Assembly: GCF_027923705.1 (NCBI RefSeq) | Contig: NZ_AP026442.1 | Coordinates: forward strand, 2,480,001-2,544,000 | From: Cellulomonas sp. NTE-D12 | GTDB taxonomy: Bacteria > Actinomycetota > Actinomycetes > Actinomycetales > Cellulomonadaceae | Length of the DNA stretch: 64,000 nt | Reading direction: 5' to 3' | Shown: positions 32,191-39,022 of the stretch, in pieces | Layout of the letters: each line of letters begins with the position of its first letter | Position numbering within the stretch: the stretch's first letter is position 1 | Position numbers and translations under genes: made by a program | The notes under the pieces: generated by a model | What the model was told of the DNA's origin: nothing | Database searches by the model: none | The model's input: the letters and a program-made list of their open reading frames with translations, nothing else

Positions 32191-33051
32191 ATGCGCGGCA
32201 TCATCCTTGCAGGGGGCTCCGGGACTCGCCTGCACCCCATCACCCTCGGCGTCAGCAAGCAGCTGGTCCCGGTCTACGACAAGCCGATGATCTACTACCC
32301 GCTCTCGACGCTGATCGGGGCGGGCATCCGGGACATCCTGGTGATCACCACCCCGCACGACGCCGCGCAGTTCGAGCGGCTGCTGGGTGACGGCTCGCAG
32401 TTCGGCGTGTCGATCAGCTACACGCAGCAGCAGGTCCCCAACGGTCTGGCGCAGGCGTTCGTCCTCGGCGCCGACTTCATCGGCGGCGACTCCGCTGCGC
32501 TGGTGCTCGGCGACAACATCTTCTACGGCCCCGGCCTCGGCTCCCAGCTGCACCGGTTCCGTGACCTCGAGGGCGCCGCGGTGTTCGCCTACCGCGTCGC
32601 GGACCCGAGCTCGTACGGCGTCGTCGAGTTCGACGCCGACGGACGCGCCCTCTCCCTGGAGGAGAAGCCTGCCGAGCCCAAGAGCAACTACGCGGTCCCG
32701 GGCCTGTACTTCTACGACAACGACGTCGTGGCGATCGCACGCGACCTGAAGCCGTCCGCCCGCGGCGAGTACGAGATCACCGACGTCAACCGTCACTACC
32801 TCGAGCAGGGACGGCTGCGCGTCGAGGTGCTCCCCCGCGGCACCGCCTGGCTCGACACGGGCACGTTCGACTCGCTGCTGGAGGCGTCCGACTTCGTCCG
32901 GACCATCGAGTCGCGGCAGGGGCTGAAGATCGGCGCACCCGAGGAGGTCGCCTGGCGGCTGGGCTTCCTCAGCGACGACGAGCTGCGGGACCGGGCCGAG
33001 AAGCTGGTGAAGTCCGGGTACGGGGCCTACCTGCTGGGGCTGCTCTCATAG
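32191..33051 (+). CDS. rmlA: Glucose-1-phosphate thymidylyltransferase
   Basis: The protein has 286 residues, the normal length. It makes dTDP-glucose from dTTP and glucose-1-P, the first step to dTDP-L-rhamnose. MRGIILAGGSGTRLHP is the nucleotide-binding loop, followed by SKQLVPVYDKPMIYYPLS with the conserved lysines. VLGDNIFYGPGL carries the metal-binding Asp. The C-terminal EYEITDVNRHYLEQGRL and TAWLDTGTFDSLLEA are diagnostic of RmlA. rmlC and rmlD lie 19 kb downstream and rmlB is not in the window, so the rhamnose genes are split. Its position just before rfbH is notable, because the 3,6-dideoxy genes use CDP, not dTDP, sugars. Confidence 0.96.
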   Translation: MRGIILAGGSGTRLHPITLGVSKQLVPVYDKPMIYYPLSTLIGAGIRDILVITTPHDAAQFERLLGDGSQFGVSISYTQQQVPNGLAQAFVLGADFIGGDSAALVLGDNIFYGPGLGSQLHRFRDLEGAAVFAYRVADPSSYGVVEFDADGRALSLEEKPAEPKSNYAVPGLYFYDNDVVAIARDLKPSARGEYEITDVNRHYLEQGRLRVEVLPRGTAWLDTGTFDSLLEASDFVRTIESRQGLKIGAPEEVAWRLGFLSDDELRDRAEKLVKSGYGAYLLGLLS

Positions 33052-33128
33052 CACCGCATTCACGGCATTCACCCCGGAGAACGCGGCCGGGAACGCCTCA
33101 GGTGGCCGGGGCGAAATGGACCGCGCGA

Positions 33129-33134
33129 TATTCT
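33129..33134 (+). promoter_or_regulatory. Possible -10 box upstream of rfbH
   Basis: TATTCT lies in an unusually AT-rich patch (GATATTCTTG) 27 nt before the rfbH GTG, with GAGGAG between. No good -35 is seen. Two direct copies of GCATTCAC (33056-33063 and 33065-33072) lie further upstream. Confidence 0.33.
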
Positions 33135-33161
33135 TGCGGCCCCGCCAGATCGAGGAGTTAC

Positions 33162-34487
33162 GTGAACGACGCCCTGTCCGCCCGCCGCGCCGCCATCCTG
33201 GAGCAGGTCCGCGAGTACGCCCAGCTCTCCCTCGCGGCGCGCGAGTTCGAGCGGGGCGAGTCGTCGGTCCCGGTCTCCGGCAAGGTGCTCGACGGGGAGG
33301 ACCTCGCCGCGCTCGTCGACGCATCGCTGGACGGCTGGCTGACCGCCGGCCGGTTCACCACCGAGTTCCAGGACACCCTCGCGCAGTACGTGGGCACACG
33401 CTCGGCGTCGTTCGTCAACAGCGGCTCGTCGGCCAACCTGTGCGCCCTGTCCGCGCTGACCAGCCCCAAGCTCGGCAAGCGCGCGCTGCAGCCGGGGGAC
33501 GAGGTCGTCACGGTGGCGGCGGGGTTCCCGACGACGCTCAACCCGATCATCCAGAACGGTCTCAAGCCGGTCTTCGTCGACGTCGAGATCGGTACCTACG
33601 ACGCCATCGGCGACCAGCTGCGCGAGGCGATCGGGCCCCGGACGCGCGCGATCATGATGGCCCACACGCTGGGCAACCCCTTCGACCTCGACCTGGTCAC
33701 GCAGCTGTGCAAGGACAACGGCCTCTGGCTCGTCGAGGACTCCTGCGATGCGCTCGGCTCGACGTACCGGGGCCGGCGGACCGGCAGCTTCGGGGACACG
33801 GCGACGGTGTCCTTCTACCCGGCCCACCACATCACCACGGGTGAGGGCGGCGTCGTGTTCAGCAAGCACCCGCTGGTGACGCGGCAGGTGGAGTCCTTCC
33901 GCGACTGGGGCCGCGACTGCTACTGCGAGACCGGCAAGGACAACACCTGCGACAAGCGGTTCGGCTGGCAGCTCGGCGACCTGCCAGCGGGCTACGACCA
34001 CAAGTACACGTACAGCCACATCGGCTACAACCTCAAGGGCACGGACATGCAGGCGGCGCTCGGGCTGAGCCAGCTGACCAAGCTGGACGGCTTCGTCGCC
34101 CGTCGCAAGGAGAACTTCGCGCACCTGTACGAGCGGTTCTCCCAGGTCGAGGGCCTGATCCTCCCCGAGGCGACCGAGGGCTCCGATCCCGCGTGGTTCG
34201 GCTTCCCGATCACGCTCGCGGACGACCTGGCCGTGAACCGTGAGGACCTGATGCGGTTCCTCGACGCGCACCACGTCGGCACGCGGCTGATCTTCGCGGG
34301 CAACCTCCTGCGGCAGCCCGCCTACCGGGGCATCGAGCACCGCGTCGTCACGGACCTGCGGAACTCCGACACCGTGATGAACCGGTCGTTCTGGCTGGGC
34401 GTCTACCCGGGCCTGACCAAGGACATGCTCGACTACGCCGCCGACGCGGTGACGCACTTCGTCGAAGGACGGGACGGCTCGTTCTGA
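33162..34487 (+). CDS. rfbH: CDP-4-dehydro-6-deoxyglucose 3-dehydrase (E1)
   Basis: The protein has 441 residues. This PMP-dependent [2Fe-2S] enzyme removes the C3 hydroxyl of CDP-4-keto-6-deoxyglucose. The usual PLP lysine is replaced by His in SFYPAHHITTGEGG (residues 218-230), the defining E1 feature. Four cysteines, C195 (EDSCDALGS), C253, C255 and C263 (RDCYCETGKDNTC), fall at the spacing of the E1 iron-sulfur ligands in Yersinia (C193, C251, C253, C261). A start at GTG 33162 is supported by GAGGAG and by homologue length. The stop overlaps the rfbG start by 1 nt. First gene of a five-gene operon; the reductant is probably supplied by the two genes after rfbG. Confidence 0.95.
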   Translation: MNDALSARRAAILEQVREYAQLSLAAREFERGESSVPVSGKVLDGEDLAALVDASLDGWLTAGRFTTEFQDTLAQYVGTRSASFVNSGSSANLCALSALTSPKLGKRALQPGDEVVTVAAGFPTTLNPIIQNGLKPVFVDVEIGTYDAIGDQLREAIGPRTRAIMMAHTLGNPFDLDLVTQLCKDNGLWLVEDSCDALGSTYRGRRTGSFGDTATVSFYPAHHITTGEGGVVFSKHPLVTRQVESFRDWGRDCYCETGKDNTCDKRFGWQLGDLPAGYDHKYTYSHIGYNLKGTDMQAALGLSQLTKLDGFVARRKENFAHLYERFSQVEGLILPEATEGSDPAWFGFPITLADDLAVNREDLMRFLDAHHVGTRLIFAGNLLRQPAYRGIEHRVVTDLRNSDTVMNRSFWLGVYPGLTKDMLDYAADAVTHFVEGRDGSF

Positions 34488-35536
34488 TGCACTACCTCGT
34501 CACCGGCCACACCGGCTTCAAGGGCGCGTGGCTGACGCTCCTCCTCGAGCGGCTGGGGCACACGGTGTCGGGGTTGTCGCTCGACCCCAAGCCGGGGGCG
34601 CTGTACGAGCGGGCCCACCTGCACGACGCCCTGGTGCACGACCTCCGCGTCGACATCCGGGACGCCGACACGACCCTTGCCGCGCTGCAGACGGTCCGCC
34701 CGGACGTGGTGATGCACCTCGCCGCGCAGCCGATCGTGCGGGAGTCCTACCGGGACCCGCGCACCACCTGGCAGACCAACGTCGACGGCACGTTCAACGT
34801 GCTGGACGCCGTCGCGCAGACCCCGGACGTCAAGGCGGTCCTGGTGGTCACGACGGACAAGGTGTACCGGAACGTCGACCAGATCTGGGGCTACCGGGAG
34901 AGCGACGCCCTGGGCGGCCACGACCCCTACTCGGCCTCCAAGGCGGCCGCCGACATCCTGACCCAGTCGTGGATCGCGTCGTCGGGCTGCACCGTGCCGA
35001 CCGCGATCGCGCGGGCGGGGAACGTGGTCGGCGGCGGCGACGTCTCGGCCGACCGGCTGATGGTCGACCTGGTGGACGCCTTCTCCACGGACCGTCCGGT
35101 GCGGCTGCGCTACCCGCATGCGGTCCGGCCGTGGCAGCACGTGCTGGACTGCCTCTCCGGCTACGTCGCCCTGGTCGACGCGCTGCTGGCGGGCCGGGCG
35201 GCCGGCGAGGCGTTCAACTTCGGGCCGGGAACCGACTCCTTCGTGGAGGTCGGGGTGCTGGCGACCAAGGTCGCGGCCTTGTGGGGTCCCGGCGCGAAGG
35301 TCGAGCTGGACGACGCGCCTGCCCCGCACGAGGCGGGCCTGCTGGCGCTCGATGCCCGCAAGGCGCAGCTGGCGCTCGGCTGGCGCGACCGGCTGGACTT
35401 CGACGCGACCCTCGCGTGGACGGTCGGCTGGGCGCAGCGGGTGCTGGCGGGCGAGGACGCCCGAGCGGTGACCGTGGCTCAGGTCGACGAGTTCCTCGCG
35501 TCGGGCTCGGAGCGGCCTGGCGCGGGTCTGCCGTGA
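34487..35536 (+). CDS. rfbG: CDP-glucose 4,6-dehydratase
   Basis: The protein has 349 residues and is an extended SDR. GHTGFKGAWL (7-16) is the NAD-binding loop with the FKG typical of CDP-glucose dehydratases. TTDKVY (122-127) gives the catalytic Thr, Asp and Lys, and DPYSASK (146-152) gives Y148 and K152 of the YxxxK pair. AGNVVGGGDVSADRLMVDLV and RPWQHVLDCLSGY are also characteristic. It converts CDP-glucose, made by RfbF (41345-42124), to CDP-4-keto-6-deoxyglucose, the RfbH substrate. ATG shares its first base with the rfbH stop; the stop overlaps the next GTG start. Confidence 0.94.
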   Translation: MHYLVTGHTGFKGAWLTLLLERLGHTVSGLSLDPKPGALYERAHLHDALVHDLRVDIRDADTTLAALQTVRPDVVMHLAAQPIVRESYRDPRTTWQTNVDGTFNVLDAVAQTPDVKAVLVVTTDKVYRNVDQIWGYRESDALGGHDPYSASKAAADILTQSWIASSGCTVPTAIARAGNVVGGGDVSADRLMVDLVDAFSTDRPVRLRYPHAVRPWQHVLDCLSGYVALVDALLAGRAAGEAFNFGPGTDSFVEVGVLATKVAALWGPGAKVELDDAPAPHEAGLLALDARKAQLALGWRDRLDFDATLAWTVGWAQRVLAGEDARAVTVAQVDEFLASGSERPGAGLP

Positions 35537-36588
35537 GCGCCGCGGCCGCGGACGACGTCCGCGACGTCGTCGTGGTCGGCGCCGGACCCGCGGGCCTCTT
35601 CGCCACGTACTACGCAGGCTTCCGCGGGTTGTCGGTGACCCTGGTCGACGCTCAGTCGGAGGCGGGGGGACAGATCACCGCCCTCTACCCGGGGAAGCTG
35701 ATCCACGACGTCGCCGGCTTCCCGGCCGTGACCGGCTCGGCCCTCGTCGCCGGCCTGATGTCGCAGGTCAAGGAGTACTCGCCCCGGCTGCTGTTCGACA
35801 CCGACGTGACGGGGCTCGAGCGCGCGGACGACGGCACCTTCGCGGTGCTGACCAGCGGTCGGCAGCCCCTCCGGACGCGGACCGTGGTCCTCGCCACCGG
35901 TGTCGGCGGGATCCACCCCCGCACGTTGCCCGTGGGGCACGAGTGGCACGGTCGCGGCGTGGTGTACGTCGTCTCGGACGTCGCCGCACACACGGACCAC
36001 GACGTGGTGGTCGTCGGTGGCGGAGACTCCGCGCTCGACTGGGCGCTCGCGCTGCGGCCGGTCGCCCGGTCCGTGACGATCGTGCACCGGCGCCGTGCGT
36101 TCCGGGCCCACGCGGCGCTGCTCGAGCGGGCGGCGCGCGACGGCGTGGGCCTGCTCACCGAGGCCGAGATCCAGGCCGTCGAGGGCGACCACCGGCTGCG
36201 CACCGTGACGGTGCGCCGTGACGACGGCGAGGTCCTGGAGCTGCCGGCCGACACCGTCGTCGGCGCTCTGGGGCTGCTGTCGGCGCCCACCCCCTTCCCC
36301 CAGTGGGGACTGGACGTGCACCAGCGCAAGGCCGTGGTGGACTCCCGCATGCAGACCTCCGTCCCGGGCGTGTTCGCGATCGGCGACGCCTCGACCTACA
36401 CCGGCAAGGTGTCGCTCATCGCGACGGGCTTCGGCGAGGCGGCCACCGCCGTCAACAACGCGGCCGTCCACATCGACCCCGAGCTGTCGCTGATGCCGGG
36501 TCACTCGACCGACGAGGAGCTGGCGCCGCCGTCCACCCGCTCCGTCCCGATCCCCGTGGTGGCGGCCGCTCGGAGGGACGAGGCGTGA
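35533..36588 (+). CDS. TrxR-like ferredoxin-NADP reductase
   Basis: The protein has 351 residues and is a two-domain FAD/NAD(P)H oxidoreductase. The FAD loop is VVGAGPAGLFATYYAGFRG (14-32) and the NADP loop VVVVGGGDSALDWAL (158-172). GVFAIGDASTYTGKVSLIAT is the FAD-binding C-terminal motif. The thioredoxin-reductase CxxC is missing: the stretch before the second Rossmann loop is VVYVVSDVAAHTDHD. That absence marks the ferredoxin/flavodoxin-NADP reductases of the YumC type. It overlaps rfbG before it and the ferredoxin after it by 4 nt each. The pair most likely delivers NADPH electrons to the RfbH iron-sulfur centre, replacing the plant-type E3 reductase (RfbI/AscD) of enteric bacteria. The electron-donor role is inferred. 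Confidence 0.88.
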   Translation: MSAAAADDVRDVVVVGAGPAGLFATYYAGFRGLSVTLVDAQSEAGGQITALYPGKLIHDVAGFPAVTGSALVAGLMSQVKEYSPRLLFDTDVTGLERADDGTFAVLTSGRQPLRTRTVVLATGVGGIHPRTLPVGHEWHGRGVVYVVSDVAAHTDHDVVVVGGGDSALDWALALRPVARSVTIVHRRRAFRAHAALLERAARDGVGLLTEAEIQAVEGDHRLRTVTVRRDDGEVLELPADTVVGALGLLSAPTPFPQWGLDVHQRKAVVDSRMQTSVPGVFAIGDASTYTGKVSLIATGFGEAATAVNNAAVHIDPELSLMPGHSTDEELAPPSTRSVPIPVVAAARRDEA

Positions 36589-36923
36589 CGTACGTCATCG
36601 GCAAGGAGTGCATCGACGTGCAGGACAAGTCCTGCATCGACGTGTGCCCCGTCGACTGCATCTACGAGGGTGGTCGCAAGACCTACATCAACCCGACGGA
36701 GTGCATCGACTGCGGCGCGTGCGAGCTCGCCTGCCCCGAGGTGGCGATCTTCCCGGCGCGCAAGGCCCGCGGGAACGAGGAGTGGGAGACGTTCACGCGT
36801 GACAACGCGGCGTTCTTCACCGAGGTGCTGCCCGGGCGTAACGCTCCGCTGGGCGATCCGGGAGGTGCGGGCGGCGTGGTGATCGGGGTGGACACACCGC
36901 TGGTCACCGACTGGGCCGGCTGA
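36585..36923 (+). CDS. 7Fe-type ferredoxin
   Basis: The protein has 112 residues. Cysteines at 9, 17, 21, 25, 40, 43, 46 and 50 match the Azotobacter FdI/FdxA pattern. C9, C17 and C50 would hold a [3Fe-4S] cluster and C21, C40, C43 and C46 a [4Fe-4S] cluster, with C25 free. IDVCPVDCIYEGGRKTYINP and CIDCGACELACPEVAIFP are the diagnostic segments. The tail after residue 60 is like other actinobacterial FdxA proteins. It is translationally coupled to the ferredoxin-NADP reductase (GTGA), so the two form an electron-transfer pair. Within the rfbHG operon it is the likely donor to RfbH. A general housekeeping role cannot be excluded. Confidence 0.93.
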   Translation: MTYVIGKECIDVQDKSCIDVCPVDCIYEGGRKTYINPTECIDCGACELACPEVAIFPARKARGNEEWETFTRDNAAFFTEVLPGRNAPLGDPGGAGGVVIGVDTPLVTDWAG

Positions 36924-36977
36924 GCTCCGGCCCGACTTCACGCGACGTCACGACAGCTGCAGGGGGAAGGACGAGGG

Positions 36978-38000
36978 ATGGCCGCTGAGATCCACGCAAT
37001 GGCCGAAGAGATCCAGGCGATGGCAGCCGAGATCGCCGAGAAGGCCGTCCCGGCGGAGCCGCGTCGCCCGATGATCTCGATCATCACCCCGTGCTACAAC
37101 GAAGAAGCGAACGTCGACCGATGCGCCGCCGAGGTCGCCCGCGTCATGCGCGGCGAGCTGCCGGACTACGACTACGAGCACATCTTCTGCGACAACGCCA
37201 GCACGGACACCACGGTCGCCCGGCTGCGCGACCTGGCTGCGAGCGATCCCCACATCAAGGTGATCGTCAACTCCCGGAACATCGGCCCGTTCCGCAACGT
37301 GGCGAACGGCATGAAGGCGGTCTCCGGGGACTTCGTCATCCCGATGATCCCCGCGGACATCCAGGACCCGCCGTCGGTCGTGCCGCAGATGGTGGCCAAG
37401 ATGACGGAGCAGACGGACGTCGTCTACGGGATCCGCCAGCACCGGAAGGACCCGTTCCACATCGCGATCGCACGGAGTGCCTACTACCGGCTCCTGAGGG
37501 CGAGCCACGGCACGACGGCTCCCCCGCACTCCGGCGAGTTCATGCTGGTCCGCAAGGAGTTCGTCCAGGCGATCAACGCGATGGACGACTCCTACCCGTA
37601 CATCCGCGGGCTCGTCGCACAGATGAACCCTCGGTCCGACACGGTGCCGTACGCCTGGGGCGAGCGGGTGGGCGGCAGGTCGCGCAACTCGATGAGCGAC
37701 CTGTTCGACCAGGGCCTCAACGGGATCGTCACCACGGCGCGGACCCCGGTCCGCTGGGCGATGCTGCTGGGCATCATCGGCGCGCTGGCCGGCATCGTGG
37801 CGGCGATCGTGGACGGGGTCGTCTTCCTTTTCGGGGACGAGAAGGTGCTCCAGGGCATCCCGACGTTGATCGTCGGGATGTTCTTGTTCGGCGGTGTCCA
37901 GCTCTTCTTCCTCGGCCTCATCGGCGAGTACGTCGTGAGCATCCACTCGTCCGTGCGCCCGGGCCCTCCCATGATCGAGCGGGAGCGCATCAACTTCTGA
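36978..38000 (+). CDS. GtrB-like polyprenyl-phosphate glycosyltransferase
   Basis: The protein has 340 residues. PMISIITPCYNEEANVDRCA, IFCDNASTDTTVARL and VIPMIPADIQDPPSVVPQMV (the DxQDPP metal motif) are the DPM1/GtrB signature. Two C-terminal membrane helices (near 255-282 and 290-318) place the active site at the inner membrane face. The first 26 residues form an unusual heptad-like helix, EIHAMAEEIQAMAAEIAEKA. It should move a sugar from a nucleotide donor to polyprenyl phosphate; from context the donor may be the CDP-linked dideoxy sugar. A GtrA homologue lies in the facing operon. The start has GGACGAGGG directly upstream; it is 54 nt after the ferredoxin gene and ends the operon at a hairpin. 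Confidence 0.9.
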   Translation: MAAEIHAMAEEIQAMAAEIAEKAVPAEPRRPMISIITPCYNEEANVDRCAAEVARVMRGELPDYDYEHIFCDNASTDTTVARLRDLAASDPHIKVIVNSRNIGPFRNVANGMKAVSGDFVIPMIPADIQDPPSVVPQMVAKMTEQTDVVYGIRQHRKDPFHIAIARSAYYRLLRASHGTTAPPHSGEFMLVRKEFVQAINAMDDSYPYIRGLVAQMNPRSDTVPYAWGERVGGRSRNSMSDLFDQGLNGIVTTARTPVRWAMLLGIIGALAGIVAAIVDGVVFLFGDEKVLQGIPTLIVGMFLFGGVQLFFLGLIGEYVVSIHSSVRPGPPMIERERINF

Positions 38001-38005
38001 AGCGG

Positions 38006-38024
38006 CGGAGCGCCTCTCGCTCCG
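38006..38024. terminator. Bidirectional hairpin between the two sugar operons
   Basis: A perfect 7-bp stem, CGGAGCG/CGCTCCG, with a CCTCT loop starts 6 nt after the plus-strand stop and lies 14 nt before the end of the minus-strand SDR gene. It is compact and GC-rich, without a T tract, and fits termination from both sides. Confidence 0.6.
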
Positions 38025-38037
38025 GGGCGACCCGGGA

Positions 38038-38991
38038 TCAGGTGGTCGACCTCGCCGGCGGACGGGCGACCGATTCCCCGATCAGCTCGACGAGGGACCG
38101 CAGCGGGAGCCGCGCCTCATCGGCGAGGGCCTGCATCGCACGACCGTCCCCTGCGTAGACGTCGGCCGGGGAGCCGTCGGACGGAGCGCGCCTGACTGCG
38201 TCGGCGTGCAGGCCGTGGAGCTTCGCGACCTCAAGAGCGAGATCGCCCAGCTCGACCAGCTCACCACCTGTGTCGAACACGAGGCTGCGGCCCGAGGCCG
38301 CGGCCCACAGCGCGAGCGCAACCACCTCGTCCGCGCCGCAGTACGTCCTGCGGACCTGGTGCCCCGCCCGGACCGTGAGCGGGCCCCCCTCGGCCGCCAT
38401 GGCGAGCAGGTCCCCGAGGGCGTAGCGGCCGTCCTGCGGCAGCCGCGGGCCGGCCAGGCTGAAGATGCGGGGAACGACGCACGTCGCTCCGACCTCATCC
38501 GCCGCGGCCTGGAGACGCGCTTCGGCGTCACGCTTGAGCTCGACGTACGGGTGCGCACCACGTGCGCCGGCGTCGCCGTAGACGGCACCGGAGCTGGCCA
38601 CGACCAGCCACGCCGGTCGGTAGGTGCGGACGGCGAGCTCGACCGCCTCGGTGATCGACCGGTTCCGACGGCCGTACTCGTCGGCTCCGAGCGAGGCCAT
38701 ACGGTCCGGTGTCAGGAAGGCGAGGTGCAGCAGCGCCTGGGGCGCGGGATCCATCGTGCGCAGGGCCGCGAGGGGGTGCACCCGAGCGGTTCTGCCGTCC
38801 GCGACGGAGACGTCCCGGGCCGTGCTGGCGAAGGCGACGACACGGGTGGGCGCCTCGAGCGCGAAGGCTTCGTAGAGCAGGTCCACGGCGACGGATCCCA
38901 GCCAGCCGGTCGCACCGGTCACGGCAACAGGACCCACGAGACCGGACACCGCCTCACGGACGACGTCGATCGCTGCCCGCGAGCCGCTCAT
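38038..38991 (-). CDS. NAD(P)-dependent SDR reductase/epimerase, possible YerF counterpart
   Basis: The protein has 317 residues and is an extended SDR. VAVTGATGWLGSVAVDLLYE (22-41) carries the NAD(P) loop. The active-site Ser is in VVASSGAVYGD (130-140), and PYVELK (148-153) supplies Y149 and K153. It lies 31 nt downstream of the YerE-like gene and ends the minus-strand operon. In yersiniose synthesis YerF, an SDR, reduces the acetyl carbonyl formed by YerE; position and fold make this the candidate for that step. Direct family-level similarity to YerF cannot be judged by eye. A 4-keto reductase acting on the unbranched CDP-3,6-dideoxy sugar is the alternative. Confidence 0.72.
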   Translation of the reverse strand: MSGSRAAIDVVREAVSGLVGPVAVTGATGWLGSVAVDLLYEAFALEAPTRVVAFASTARDVSVADGRTARVHPLAALRTMDPAPQALLHLAFLTPDRMASLGADEYGRRNRSITEAVELAVRTYRPAWLVVASSGAVYGDAGARGAHPYVELKRDAEARLQAAADEVGATCVVPRIFSLAGPRLPQDGRYALGDLLAMAAEGGPLTVRAGHQVRRTYCGADEVVALALWAAASGRSLVFDTGGELVELGDLALEVAKLHGLHADAVRRAPSDGSPADVYAGDGRAMQALADEARLPLRSLVELIGESVARPPARSTT

Positions 38992-39022
38992 GCCACGCTT
39001 CGCGATGCAGATCGCCCGACGG

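Noticed and set aside
35533..36588. Thioredoxin reductase
   Set aside because: The redox-active CxxC before the NADP-binding loop is absent and the next gene is a ferredoxin.
38038..38991. CDP-paratose synthase or tyvelose epimerase pathway instead of a branched sugar
   Set aside because: An SDR alone could reduce the C4 keto group, but that would leave the ThDP carboligase without a role. Kept as the alternative in the gene entry.
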